Source: Cylindrobasidium torrendii FP15055 ss-10
Lineage: Eukaryota > Basidiomycota > Agaricomycetes > Agaricales > Physalacriaceae
Direction of reading: 5' to 3'
Length of the DNA stretch: 46,369 nucleotides
NCBI GenBank assembly: GCA_000934385.1
Contig: KN880621.1
Location: forward strand, 1-46,369
Shown here: piece after piece, positions 13,705 through 25,029 of the stretch
How positions within the stretch are numbered: position 1 is the stretch's first letter
Layout of the letters: every line of letters begins with the position of its first letter
The notes under the pieces: model-generated
The model's database searches: none
What the model was told of the DNA's origin: nothing
What the model saw: only the letters and a program-made list of their open reading frames with translations
Made by a program: the position numbers and the translations under genes

Positions 13705-14143
13705 TGAGGGAGTAGGAGGACCTGTGTACTACTACTAATACTGCAAGCACTGTCTACAGTCTACAGTGCTTCTTGTTTTCTCATTGGCATCCACTCATGC
13801 GCATTTCTTATATACATACATACTACTGCCCCATGAATGCTCGCGCGCTTTTGCACGGTTTCCATTTTATTGTTTCTTGATCTTTGTATAGTACATTATC
13901 GACGCACCGTATTTAGGAAGATGTGGAGGGTGGATGGCAACGACAATAGACGAACTTAAAACACATGTCTTAGTGTGATTCCTAGTGTGATATCTTCTGG
14001 GCCTTTCGCTCAAGTTGTGTGTGTCAGTCAACGTTGAACGTTGATTTGTGTCGTCGGTATAGTACTTATGTATTATTTCATCTCTCGCCCAAAGTCCCGC
14101 AGAACATATCTCGCCTACAAGCCACACCTTCGCTCTTCCCTCC
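13705..14143. other. Intergenic: HMG-CoA reductase 3' end and CAP gene promoter
   Basis: No gene is visible. It should contain the terminator of the reductase gene and the promoter of the secreted protein starting at 14144. Confidence 0.5.
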
Positions 14144-15027
14144 ATGTTCATTCTTTACGCCTTCACGCTCGCCGCCGCTGTGCTGGTCAACGCCAACAAC
14201 AACCAGCGCCATCATCGTCGTGCCGCCAAACGTGATGCATGGACCGGACTTGTCCTCGCCACGCACAATTCTGCCCGCGAGGAATACGGCGCCCCACCTC
14301 TCGTTTGGGACGATAATCTTGCTGGGTCTGTACAGAATTACACTGATCGGTGCCAGTTCTCTCATAGGTTAGTCCTATAAACGATAGAACCAAATCGCCG
14401 CTGACTTGTGGTATGTAGCAATGGGGGTGGGGCGTACGGCGAGAACATTGTGCGTGACCCCGTTGTTCACAAGTTTGGGAACTGACCTCAGCGATTTTGA
14501 TCGCCTACTAGGCAGCGAGCACGGAACCTGGTTGGAGTATACAGGACGCTGTCGACCAGTGGATGGCGGAGTCCTGTGCGTTGTGATTGCTTTCTGCCGT
14601 TGCCTTTCTACTGACCTCGCCGCTATTTCTTAGCTCAGTATAGCTGTATGCAGTAGTCTACACCGTGTTTTCTTGCACTCCTGACTCACCAATACCCGCA
14701 GACAGCTTGTCGAGTCTCGCTACGAGCCAGAACTCCGGTCATTTCACCCAGGTATTTGTTCGCCATTTCGTCATTGTACGTCGCTCACGACATTTGTATA
14801 ATACTAGGTTGTCTGGAAGGGGACGAGGAGCGTTGCCTGTGGTATAACCTCCTGCCCGCCACATACGGTCTTCCTTACAGATGACGGAGGGGCAACATAC
14901 ATCGTTTGTCGATATTCTCCTCCGGGAAACGTCCAAGGACAATACCAGTAAGCTTGTGTTGTATTGCCTGCTCTGCCCAGCAGGTTGCTGACCCGCTTGT
15001 AGGAAGAATGTTGGGCAGAAGAAGTAG
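14144..15027 (+). CDS. Secreted CAP-superfamily (SCP/TAPS, PR-1-like) protein
   Basis: Extracellular protein of the CAP family; fungal members (Pry type) bind sterols and lipids or act in host contact, but the role here is unknown. It has a hydrophobic signal peptide (MFILYAFTLAAAVLVNA), then a short basic pro-segment ending AAKR, a Kex2-type site. The CAP core has THNSAREEYG, CQFSHSNGGGAYGENI, GWSIQDAVDQWM, SGHFTQVVWKGT and a C-terminal block with CGITSC and YIVCRYSPPGN, ending NVGQKK and TAG. Both CAP-tetrad His and the Glu of GENI are present, as are cysteines for disulphides. About 185 residues from seven exons, including a 12-base microexon at 14634-14645. The two bases after CAT at the first exon end (AG) join C of the next exon to make Ser. 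Confidence 0.9.
14634..14645 (+). other. 12-base microexon of the CAP-protein gene
   Basis: CTCAGTATAGCT is flanked by TTAG before and GTATGC after. Splicing gives ES-SQYSY-SLSS, restoring the frame between the DQWMAES exon and the SGHFTQ exon. No other reading joins the two conserved blocks. Confidence 0.8.
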
Positions 15028-15246
15028 TGGTAGCAATAGTGTTCTATGATATGGGTACAGTCTAATTAGTATAGTTGTATTGGGATTCTATAGCATCGCG
15101 GGTGTTTTTGTAGAGCTTACGGCATTCATTTCTATATTTGGGCTATTGCATGCGCGTGATGGGAGCTTACATCATTAAGGTCACAACTTTGGTCACGGAG
15201 CGTGGGAAGATCAGGAAGCATCGCAGTCACTGTTACTGCGACCACC

Positions 15247-16174
15247 ATGTCTACCGCCAGCAGCATACGGTCGCCGCATCTGTTTGACTCTGCTGATAAC
15301 GGGGAAGATTTTGTGATCCATACTTCAGACGATCAACATCTTTACGTTGTCAAATCGTTCCTCATCTTCGCCTCGCCTTTTTTCGCGAATCTCCTCAAAG
15401 ATAGCTCCCCGGAAGAAAAGTACCAAGGGATTTCTGTATGGCGCGCGCCAGAAACGGGAGTGACGATGACTGCCCTGCTTCGTCTCTGTTATCCCATCCA
15501 CCTGGAGCTAAAGGACGTCCTCCTTCCCGAAGCTGATCTGCTCGCAGGGCAGAAGTATCTTATGGAGGGACCCTTGAACAGGCTTCGGTCGATGCTGCTG
15601 AACAACGACAGTGGCGGCCCTTTGGACAAAGAGCCTCTGCGCGTCCTCGCGATTGCACGTCGCCTTCGGTGGGATGATGTTGTCCAGTGTTCAGCACGCG
15701 CACTCCTGCGTACTCCGGTCCGGAGTTTTCCCAATATCCCGGAGCTCGAGTTTCTGTCTTCCCGGGAATACCATAGACTGCAGCAGTGGTGTTGGGCCTG
15801 CGGGGATGCGGCCGAGAAGGTCGTCGCAAGGGAGAATGTGGATGGGACATGGAAAACCGAGGATATACAACGGCTTAGGCCTCTGTTTTTTTACAGATCG
15901 TCTTTGATGGGCTGGGTCGTAGGAGGCCCTCTCGCTGCTGCACGCGAAGTTCTGCATGAGCGTCCCGGATGCGATCTTAGGAAAGAGTTTCTCTTGACGT
16001 GGTGTAGACTGGCGGACAAGCAAACAGATAGAGATGCAATTCAAGACGTCGAGGCCTTCATAAGGATCATGCAGGATGCTGTCGACGAGGCCGTAGCAAG
16101 CGTACGCCTCACGTGCACTGTCCGGTCCATGTGCATGAGTACTGACCTCTACACAGGAAAAACTGGTCTTCTAG
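15247..16174 (+). CDS. BTB/POZ-domain protein (basidiomycete type)
   Basis: Likely a protein-interaction factor; BTB proteins often dimerise or serve as adaptors for Cullin-3 ligases, but this one's partner is unknown. After MSTASSIRSPHLFDSADNG comes the BTB core (DFVIHTSDDQHLYVVKSFLIF, SPFFANLL, then LLRLCYP and the ALxAAxKY-like ADLLAGQKY). The rest is an alpha-helical region with paired Cys/Trp (WCWACGDAAEK) found in many mushroom BTB proteins. An upstream in-frame ATG at 15202 would add 15 residues. Near the end I favour an intron at 16102-16156, which ends the protein AVASEKLVF at 16174 (290 residues), similar in style to family tails. Without that splice the frame runs to 16278. The gene ends just before the stop of the convergent acyl-CoA oxidase. 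Confidence 0.82.
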
Positions 16175-16301
16175 GACGGCTTGACACCATTTCCGTCGGA
16201 AATAGCGCAGAAATTCATTTATTCGAACGATGTGATACCGATGTATGTTCGATACGCCCGATTGTATTTCAAATGTGATCGACTGTGACAATTCTCGCCG
16301 G

Positions 16302-18726
16302 TCAGAGCTTAGCCTGTGCCCTTCCTCTCTTGAGGATGGGCTGGATGTAATCCTTGAAGGTTGGTTAGTAGTGTCACCCAGGTGAACATCGAACAAACGT
16401 TGTAAATTCCGTCGTCTTCGCTTTGGTTGAGAGGCTCGTCCGCCACACGCTTCCAAAGGGCCTCGTAAACGCGGCCATCGTATACACCCAGAGCACTAGA
16501 GGCATAATCAAAAGACGGTCGATCGATGTTAGACAGCTTACCTATCCAACTCCCAGTCAGAGAACCCGAATGCATCTACAAGACCAACGGCCTCCGGCAA
16601 GACATGAAGGCAATAAGTATTCAGTGCTCGGCGCACTGCTGTCGCATCCCGAGGACTGAAAATCTCAAACTCCAGGAAATCCGCGAGAGCACTTTCTACA
16701 GTTGACAGAAGGAACTCGAAAGGTATAAGCTTTTTCGACCATCGACGAGGTTGATGAGGGAGCATACCAGGGTATAAACTGCCGTCAAGACAGGCCCTCC
16801 TCCGTTGTGCTTGCCCATCTCAATGATATCCAGCACTTGGTTCGCAACAAATGCCTCAGTGACGGCCTTTGATATCCGTCGTTCGAAGCCTGCGTCGTCA
16901 TCCAGAGAGTCGCAGCGCACAAGAGCTGCGGCGCGCCAGCCCAACAGCCCAGCAAGCGCCTCAGGGCTCTCCCACGTCGCTTCAGAAATCGCTGGAGGAT
17001 CCTTCAAGGTCAAGAACGCAGCAAAAGTCGATTGCTGCTGGCCGATACCGTGCTTCACTGCTTTTCGTGCAGCACGAACAACCTGTTTGTCCAAGACGTA
17101 GTTTTCTCCCTCATACGTGACGCTGGGGAGACTATCAGAATAGAGGGATACGAGGCCGGAGAATGCGCTGAAGCCGTGCCCGCCCATAGCGCGGCGGCAG
17201 GTCTCGACGTCTGCGACACTAGCGGTGGTTGCGTAGGATTTGAGGCCGCTGAGGATGGCGTGCATGTCTGCGAGGAGGGATGTGTCGCCCTTGGCGAGGT
17301 GCTGCAGATGGACGGCGAACGACGATTGCTGGGAATAAGGTAAGCCTCGTCACGGAGAATAATGACGGTGACATACGAGGGTCCTACCAAGGAGGAGGAA
17401 GACGTAGGCGCGTGAGAGGATGGGTAGGATGCGTGAGTATGTCGAGGGGAAAGTGATGACTTGTCGCTCGAGACCCTGGTCATCCTTTTCGCTTTGGCGC
17501 CTGACGGTACAATAGCGCACGGCAATGGTCACAGCTGCTAGTGTTAGAGCCCCGTTTTACTGTCTTCAAAATGACCGTACCTTTCGCCGTTATCAAAGCG
17601 CCTTGGGTCACCATGCTAATTGGGTCAGTACGGAGGATAGTCAGACAAAAGGCAGAGACCAACCCGGCACGAATGTAAAGCATCTAGAGTAAAAATCAGT
17701 AACCGCTTCTCGCACAGTGTTGTTCAGACGTACGCCGCCATAGCTTAGCTTTGCATGGGGAGGTTGGATGTAGCGCCCGTCGGGGGTCACGTCAGCAAAC
17801 TTGGACAACATGTTTTCCTTTGGTATGCGGACGTGGTCGAATCGTGCGTATCCATTGTCCACGGTGTTGTAGCCGAATTTGGGACCTTTCCAGTCGCTTT
17901 AGCACGAATGGTCACGACAGTCCGGTACGCGATTGACTGACCAACGTCTCCGGCGATGATACCCGGCATGAGTTTGTGATTTTCTAAGACATGGTCAGCA
18001 GAGTAAATCAGGAAAGACTACACAAGGTCATACCCATATCTCGCAGCTGTACAAAGAAGAGATGGGGTCCAGCGTCTTTGCCATTAGGAAGGATCAAACG
18101 CGCTTGAACGACACCGTGGGTGGACACTCTGCCGAGCGCTCCGACCCACCACTTACTACTAGTCAGCGTGGGCGAGTGCAGCTCGAATTCCTGTGTATCG
18201 GGGAGGAAAGTCGCGGTGGTTTCCAGAGCAGCGACGTTCGTGCCGTGCCCGAGTTCAGTCTGAAGGTAGCATCCCAGGATTCCCCGCCTCTTGACAAGGG
18301 AAGACAGCTTTTCAAGGAGAGCGGGAGATCCCTGTGATTCCAGGACGGGCTCGAATGCCGTTAAGTGCAGGCCGATAGGCAATGCGTCTCCCACAAGAAT
18401 GAACGCGCAGCTCACGTCTTCTCGAGTCCAGTTGTGCAGAGCCTCAAGCTCAAATATGCGATTTGTTATAGCTAGTCCACGTTTGAACGCATCGGTTCGG
18501 TGAAGGAAGGGTCTATTTGGAAGAGATGAATACGGTTTGCGGCCGAGCGAGCGAGGAAAAGACAGACTTGCGAGCTCTGCTGAACACAGGGTCCTGTGAC
18601 AAAATTCTGTCGATGGATTCCCTCCGCTTTACAGCATTTTCACCACCTATACAATAGCACTTAGAGAAGCATTCTAGAATCAAAAATGCTATGCTTACCC
18701 CATAGGAAGTGCTGGGTTGCTTTCAT
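16302..18726 (-). CDS. POX1: Peroxisomal acyl-CoA oxidase
   Basis: Flavoprotein that oxidises acyl-CoA to trans-2-enoyl-CoA with release of H2O2, the first step of peroxisomal beta-oxidation. The first exon encodes [10 protein letters not shown]. Then come [36 protein letters not shown] (FAD/substrate region), [10 protein letters not shown], a central beta domain ([37 protein letters not shown]), and the C-terminal helical domain with RRAMGGHGF and [11 protein letters not shown], which carries the catalytic Glu. The protein ends RGRAQAKL and TGA; AKL fits the PTS1 consensus (S/A/C)(K/R/H)(L/M). About 650 residues, normal for the family, in roughly ten exons. The start at 18726 is the only ATG giving the usual MKATQ-like leader. 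Its 3' end lies 127 bases from the BTB stop at 16174, or 23 bases from the unspliced one. Confidence 0.95.
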
Positions 18727-18932
18727 ATTGATGGTCGACCGTGCCCGTGCGTCTTCAATATCCTTCGAGTTCTGCATGACGGTGGGAGGATGAGAAGTGA
18801 GTCGCACTTGACCATGGTGGTACTGATGATCACTGCACTCAACCGCCGAACGGGTACTCTACTAACCGGTTTCCCACGGTCATGGTCGACGGTACCACTA
18901 CTGATGTGGCCACGTGCATGAATGAACAACAA

Positions 18933-18960
18933 CTTGAAGCTTGAAGCTTGAAGCTTGAAG
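18933..18960. repeat. Tandem repeat (CTTGAAG)x4
   Basis: Four perfect head-to-tail copies of a 7-base unit. The overlapping CTTGAAGCTTGAAG frame also creates repeated AAGCTT palindromes. It lies in the shared upstream region of two divergent genes. Confidence 0.95.
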
Positions 18961-19727
18961 CCCAGGTCTTTAGCGCTTTAGCACTTTAACACTTGCGTCA
19001 AAGTCGCTGACAGTATGAGCGCAGAGTGGGCCGGATCGGCCGATAAGCCTGCGCCTCACTGCAAAGCTGTGTCAAACAAAGAGTAAGTGTTGCAGGCATG
19101 CGTTTACTAAGGCGCGCCGGCGTGCCGCCCGAAGTTGTGATGCTCTCGGAGGACACTGTGGTTCAACCATCCATCATTTTCCCCGATGCTTAAAGCAATT
19201 TCGAGCAATGCTCACCTAGATGCGCGCCAACTGGTACCGCAGCCTCGAGGCTCGCATACTTTCCTGATCTGCAAACGCAAATCCTGTTTCTACGTCCATA
19301 TCGAGTTCGGATGACTCGCTGTAAGCATCGAACTCTATATGCTGCGCACTCCTATAGTGTTCTGTAGATTGGATCCCAGGTTCATAGAAAATGCAGTGTC
19401 GTTTATGCATGAAAGCCTGCGGAAGTTCCTGGTAAGCGCGGAACAGGTATACAAGAAACACTCGGCGTCCCGGACCGCACACCGATCCTTGCCTCTCAAC
19501 CACGATGTTTTCCATATCCGCTAAACCGCAGCCGCCATAAAACGAACCTAATACGATGTATCTCCTTATGTACCGGCACTCTGCAGGCCGTTGTCGGCTC
19601 CGTGCCTTCGTGTTGTTGTATGCCTGTCGACTCGACGTTGCTGCGCTCGACTTAGCGTTCCATGGGCTGACGAAGCTATGGATACTTGCCGCTAATACTA
19701 CACAGATTCTCGGAGTGAGGGGTTTCT

Positions 19728-19734
19728 TATATAA
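19728..19734 (+). promoter_or_regulatory. TATA box of the second Zn2Cys6 regulator
   Basis: TATATAA stands 39 bases before the ATG at 19773, implying a very short leader. Confidence 0.55.
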
Positions 19735-19772
19735 GGCATCAGCACTGTGAGGAGTCCAGCAATCACTTCATT

Positions 19773-21629
19773 ATGTCTTCTAAACCCGCTTTCAAGAAAC
19801 TTCCCAAAGGCGACGCCTGTACTGACTGCCGACGCCGCAAAATAGTAAGCCAAACCGAATAGCTCCAGTTACTCCTCTGATATTTCCATAGCGTTGCGAT
19901 GGTGTCCAGCCTATTTGTGGTCCTTGTCGACGAGCGCACAATACAGCTGCTTGTCAGTACGTTGACATTCGACCTCCTGACGTGCAATACCTCGAGGACC
20001 GTATCACTGTCGTGAAAGATCGCATCAAGTATCTGGAAAGTACTGGTCGCGAACAAGGACCTGTTGGCCTCCATGCTAGTCCTCAGCATCAGTGGTGGCA
20101 GCTTCCCGAGCCACCTTTGGAGTTACGATCACAAATGTAGGCGCCTTTGGCATAGTATAACTCTTGCTCATCTGGCATATAGCATCGACTCTTTCCTAGG
20201 ATATGCAGCTGAGGTTGGATTATTTTTAAACAGTTCACGCTTTCGAGCCTCAGTCGCCCATGAGGCCCCAGAAGGTCGCTCGCGTCCAGTCCCCTCCTTG
20301 CTCTCGGCGTGTTATCTTTGGGGAATTCGCTTCTCTCGACGACCAGATTGGATTGCACACGAGGACGTATATCTACAGCGTGCGATCTCCTATGTATCCC
20401 AGTCGATGCAGCAAAATCTATCCAGCCACAACGTCTTGGAAATTATACAGACCCGGTTTCTTCTTGCATCGTATTTCTTCGCGTCCAACAAGTCGGTGGA
20501 AGGAAAATATCATCTGTCGGTCGGTCTTTCCTTGAGCGTTGCGGCTGGGCTGTCCGACATTCGTACCTCCGACCTTAGGCGTCTTCCGCCTACCGCCCTT
20601 CCTCCTCCAGCCGACTCCGTTGAAGAAGGCGAACGCATCGATGCATGTTGGGTTGGTAAAGTCCTGGATATCTGTTGGTCCATGGTCGAGGGTATTACTC
20701 TTGAGGCGAGGGATGTCGACACACCTTGGCCGCTTGAAGACGAGACCTACGAATCTGTGGGTAGTCCTTGACCGCTTTTATGCATTTAACCTCACGCTTG
20801 ACAGGGTGGGTACGCGTCGACAGTCCATAGTTCTCAAGTCCTTCATCACTTCTTTCGGGGCCAACATACTTCCTATGGTCCCACGCCCTCGGTAAAAGAG
20901 GCGTTCTGCAAGGCGGTAATATTATGGCAGCGCGCTTCCGCCTGGTCAAACCGTGTCATCGAAAGTATGCTCTTTCTCTCCTGCATAGTACTCAAAGAAT
21001 TCATCATTTATCCAAGGCACAGTCGGTCCAACACAAGCCAACTTCAGTGAATTTAACACCATCAACAACCTTCTCGAAGGCCTCAAACGCACCATTCCAT
21101 CACCACAGAATGTCCCTAATCGCACGCCCATGAAACTGCGCATGGTGTTCGTCGCACAGAGTTTGGTTTACAGTGGGATTCTCGAGCTGCACCGCCCCTT
21201 TACTAGCGGGGACCAGCACCACGCTGCGCTGAGCGCGGCGACGTCGATATTGAAGTTGGTGTGTTCAGCGCAGCTAGGGACCAGAACAGCATTTGTCAAT
21301 CCGATTATGGGGGTGCGTTCGCATTCCGTCTCTTACGAAGTAGACGCTAATGAACGGGGCAGACGGTGTGGCATCGCGCCGCGAGTACTGTCTTGGATGA
21401 CCTTAGAGCCCGGTATTCCAGCCGCAGGAATTCGGGGCAGCCGATGGTTATGGATGTGTCTCTCCGCCTGACGAGAGATGCATTAGAACAGATGCAGCCT
21501 TTTGCGAAGACGTGTAGTGCTATGGGTAAGCCGCGTTTTCTGCTGCAGATAGCCAGTGATCCTGACTTTCTCTTTAAAGACGTTCAGATAAATAGCATCG
21601 TGGCTATGCTAGCGACGATGCCTCGGTGA
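19773..21629 (+). CDS. Zn2Cys6 transcription factor, second copy
   Basis: Nuclear DNA-binding regulator unrelated in detail to the first one in the window. The zinc cluster is CTDCRRRKIRCDG...CGPC...C, split by an intron right after RRRKI, the usual position. A short coiled coil (YLEDRITVVKDRIKYLE) follows. The middle region matches the basidiomycete Fungal_trans pattern: FLGYAAEVGLFLNSSRF, LLSACYLWGIRFS, LASYFFASNKSVEGKYHLS, LSVAAGLSDIRTS, WSMVEGITLEARDVDTPWP. C-terminal helices include KLRMVFVAQSLVYSGILELHRP and TVWHRAASTVLDDLRAR, ending ATMPR with TGA. About six exons and 520-540 residues. It ends 102 bases from the stop of the convergent polyol-type dehydrogenase, which it could regulate; that is only a positional guess. 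Confidence 0.88.
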
Positions 21630-21731
21630 TTTCTATAGCGCATAGATGAAAGTTTTTGTTTCTTATTTATTGCATCCATTGTATTCTACCACTCACTGTA
21701 TACATCTCTCTTAATTCTAAGTACCACTTAT

Positions 21732-23197
21732 TTATGCAGACGTTTTGACAACAACCTTGAGGGCGTCTCTGCTACTGACCTTGTCCAGCGCGGCCTGGTA
21801 GTCCTTCAACTCAAAGACATCCGTCACCATCCCCTTCACGTTTATCTTCCCGCTCTCGATATACTCTACCGCGCGCGGGAAAGTGTACCTCTGCGCAAAC
21901 GAGCTCAAAATCTGGTACCAATCCACGTCAGCATCCTCCCCATTCTCAAGATGGGGAGTTGCTCACCGTGATCTGATCAAGAAAAATCTTCGAAGGCGGC
22001 CAATGCACCTGGGCTTTAGGCCCATATACACCATACAGCAGAAGCGAACCACCCCGGCGGACATAGTCGATCGATCGGTTGACAATGGCTTCGGACCCTG
22101 TGGCCTCGACGACCGCGTCAAAGCCGTATGGATAGTCGACCTTGAGTTTGGCCCACTGTGCCTCCGGGTCCGCCCTGTCCAATTCGACGTAGACGTCCGC
22201 TGCGCCAATCTCTTGCGCAAGGGCGGTTTTGACGCCTTTGTTGGCGGCGAGGACGACGGTCGAAGCGCCGTTTACTTTGAGTAGTTGGGATAGAATAAGA
22301 CCTATCAAATTGGTTAGTACCAACTTGAGCCTCAGATCCGGTGGGGAGTAGGAAGAACTAACCTGAAGGACCTGCGCCGAGGACGAGAACGGAGGAGCCG
22401 ACCGGGAGCTGGAGTCTGTCAGCGCCAAAGACGGCGCAGGAAGTGGGCTCGATGAGGCATGCGTCTTGGAAGCTGATGTTCTTGAACTTGTGCACGTTTT
22501 TCTCGTTTCTAATGTGCACGATTAACAACTCAATGGCGAGGGTAGTTAGAAATGGGCATACACGACGACGTATTCGCTGAGGCCGCCATCACGAGTGACG
22601 CCGTAACCTACCATCTTGATGCACATAACCTCATTTCCACGGCGGCAGAAAAAGCAGTTGCCACACTAATGGAAACTTGAGATGTGTGAAAACAGACAGA
22701 GAAGGAGGCGTACCGTAATGATAGGGCTAACGACACATTTGTCGCCGACCGCCAGCTCCGTGACGGCAGATCCTACCTTGGAAATTTCGCCAGAAATTTC
22801 ATGGCCGGGCGTAAGCTAGTATAGAAATGGATTAACAGATCCCTAATCGAGTGCATGGCCACTCACGGGGAATATGTCGGCAAAAAGTTCGCCTTGAGGA
22901 TTGGTAATTGCGGTTGAGATTCTAGAACCAAGCGCGAGGCATGCGCTCACCAGAATGTATGTGTTCATCGCTTCCACATATCCCGCAAAATCGGACTATT
23001 GTGGGTCAAGCTGATAATGACTAGTACAGAGATAATAGATCTTGGACATACCATGGACAAGGACTTCATCGTCCTTGATCTCCGGGATAGGTTTCTTGAG
23101 AATTTCGAATTTCCTTGCCTGTAGCAAACCACATCAGCGTTTCTGGGGCTGAGACCTATGACGGTGGTAGTACTTCGTGGTAGTGAACAGTGTCCAT
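21732..23197 (-). CDS. Zinc-dependent medium-chain dehydrogenase, polyol (arabinitol/sorbitol) type
   Basis: NAD(P)-dependent oxidation of a polyol or secondary alcohol, probably cytosolic. It begins MDTVHYHEARKFEILKKP. The catalytic zinc set is visible (CGICGSDEHIHSG, then GHEISGEI), as is the structural zinc set CGNCFFCRRGNEVMC. The proton-relay/substrate region has NISFQDACLIEPTSCAVFG, and the Rossmann fold has VLVLGAGPSGLILSQLL. The end is FELKDYQAALDKVSSRDALK...TSA and TAA. About nine exons and near 350 residues, normal for the sorbitol/arabinitol dehydrogenase branch. One intron (rc from about 22948) is best read with its acceptor after CCTCAAG, giving HSG-ELFADIFP. The substrate is inferred from family likeness (D-arabinitol dehydrogenase-like) and not certain. 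Confidence 0.9.
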
Positions 23198-23254
23198 GGT
23201 AGATGAACACGGGGGGATAGTGGGATGTCATTTTTTTGGAATTTGGATGCAACC

Positions 23255-23262
23255 TTTATATA
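23255..23262 (-). promoter_or_regulatory. TATA box of the polyol-type dehydrogenase
   Basis: Minus-strand TATATAAA, 58-65 bases before the ATG at 23197. Confidence 0.55.
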
Positions 23263-23468
23263 TGTTTTGGTACTATTCTTGTGAGCGCTCGTCCTCCCGT
23301 TCTGACGTGGGGAGATGTTGACAAGACATATATGAAAATAACTTCTCTACACCAGGTTTGTTACATCCGAGTCCGAGTTGTATCTCGGCGGCCATGATTG
23401 ATGAAGAACCGTTTGTATTTCTGCAGGATTACGTCTCTGGAACGACCATATTTTTACGCCTCAGTACA

Positions 23469-24789
23469 TCACCGGGCTTCACTAGCTTCACTGTCTGATA
23501 TCTCCTCGAAGGAAGACGCGCTGAAGTCAGTGTCCATGTCGTCCCATTCAGCCCCTTCTAAGGACACGGTACTTGCCGGAGGCCCCTCGTCGGAATCTGA
23601 CGCGTACAACTCTGCATCCTCGTCATCCTCGTTCTCGTCCCAGAAATAATCAGGATCCGAGGCTTCGTTGCCTATGAACGTCAACTCGGCGCTCGCAGTC
23701 GCCTGCGTTGAATTTGGATTGGCTGTCTTCGAATCGTCACCCCCGTCGTACTTGTTGAGATACGAATCCTTGATGGTCTCGGTACTGTCGCTTCGTGTGA
23801 GCCGGTTTTTCCCCTTCACCATGCTCCTCTGGTCGTCGATACTCGCGTCGTCGAGTCTGAGCAACTCTTCCCGCTCGAGCGCATGGCGCCGGATGAGCGC
23901 CTCCCACTCCGTTGCATACATCGACGGGGCATGGGCCCAGTCCGATGCAAGTATCCCCATGCATGTGACGTTCTTCCATTCTGAGTCTTTGGCGCAGTAG
24001 AAGGCCCGGCGGTATGTTCCCTCGTGCGTGAATTGACTGGAATGAGTGAGTGGTAAGATACTGCATTGTACTAGACTGGCATATTCAAAGTGACACTCAC
24101 AGTCTAGTGAGCAGTCTAATAATCCTATTGTCCGTGGGTCCCTCGAGAACCTGTGCTTGAACACGATGACATCTTTGCAAGCTTCCATTCGTTCTGGTAA
24201 ACGCGATTCGCAAGACGCTCAGCAGAACCTCGAGGCCGAATCCGTATCCACGATACGACGAGCTCAATGCTAGACCCAAAGAGAATTCAGAAGGGCCCTC
24301 GAGGTAGGGTGATGTGTAGGTAGGAAGGAGGTAGACGAAACCAATGGCCTGGTTAGGAGGGTTCACAGGAAAGTCAGAGTCGCCACTGAAGCCCATTGTG
24401 GATGATACGTCGGTTATATCGGATTCCCATCCAGAGAGGTCCGAATCCGAGTCTTGCATGGAAGCTGGGCGGTTGTGAGTGAGCGATCGAGATTGCACCA
24501 GTCTCAATAACGCTACCTTTGTTGCTGCTCATAATCTTGCTGCTAGACGCAGACTATGCAAGGGTTACAGTCAGCATCGCATCTTCTGCACGACTGGGGA
24601 TTGACACACTTTCGTAACATTCTCATTTCCAGAGCAGTATTCAATCAAAGCGAAATATGCCGTCTCACTGGCGAAGCTTCCGAGCTCCCTTGCAGTGCAA
24701 TCAGGCGTGCACATTTGTAGCTCCTGGTATAGCTCCTGAAGAGAGTAGTCCAGCGGAGGAGCCCCCTCGCGAAGGATGATACGTGTCAT
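23469..24789 (-). CDS. GNAT-like N-acetyltransferase domain protein with acidic C-terminus
   Basis: Probably transfers an acetyl group from acetyl-CoA to an unknown acceptor. It starts MTRIILREGAPPLDYSLQELYQEL. A Ser/Asp-rich insert (DSDSDLSGWESDITDVSS) separates the first part from the core strand NQAIGFVYLLPTY. The acetyl-CoA loop motif R/Q-x-x-G-x-G/A is seen as SSSYRGYGFGLEVLLSVLRIAF. A late strand follows: DNRIIRLLTRLQFTHEGTYRRAFYC, then WKNVTCMGILASDW, typical of GNAT ends. The last 120 residues are highly charged and acidic (DENEDDEDAELYASDSDEG), ending SEASEAR with TGA. Four exons, about 380 residues. Similar long GNAT proteins with disordered tails occur across mushroom genomes; substrate unknown. 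Confidence 0.75.
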
Positions 24790-25029
24790 GATAGGAGGAG
24801 GGGAGATAATACGTCGAACTTAGGCGCCGCGCCTGAGCCTGCCGTCGAGAGATGCCTATCACCTATATATGGAACAAAGTCTCGAGACTTAGATGAACGC
24901 TTCAAAGCGCTCTTCTTCTACGTAGGTGCAGTCGATCCCGCGTTCCAGTCAAGAATAAAATTGCTACTACTAAGATTTAGATTAATGGACACACAATCTG
25001 TCGCGGCGGCAATCGTTACATAAAAGAAA

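Larger units (their letters stand above)
18727..19772. other. Divergent promoter region between acyl-CoA oxidase and a Zn2Cys6 regulator
   Basis: Holds the promoters of both flanking genes, a (CTTGAAG)4 tandem repeat and a TATA box for the regulator. A 99-codon minus frame (19216-19515) has no recognisable motif and is not called. Confidence 0.5.

Noticed and set aside
19216..19515. 99-codon minus-strand frame in the divergent promoter
   Set aside because: No recognisable domain or good start context; could be chance. Kept out of the gene list.
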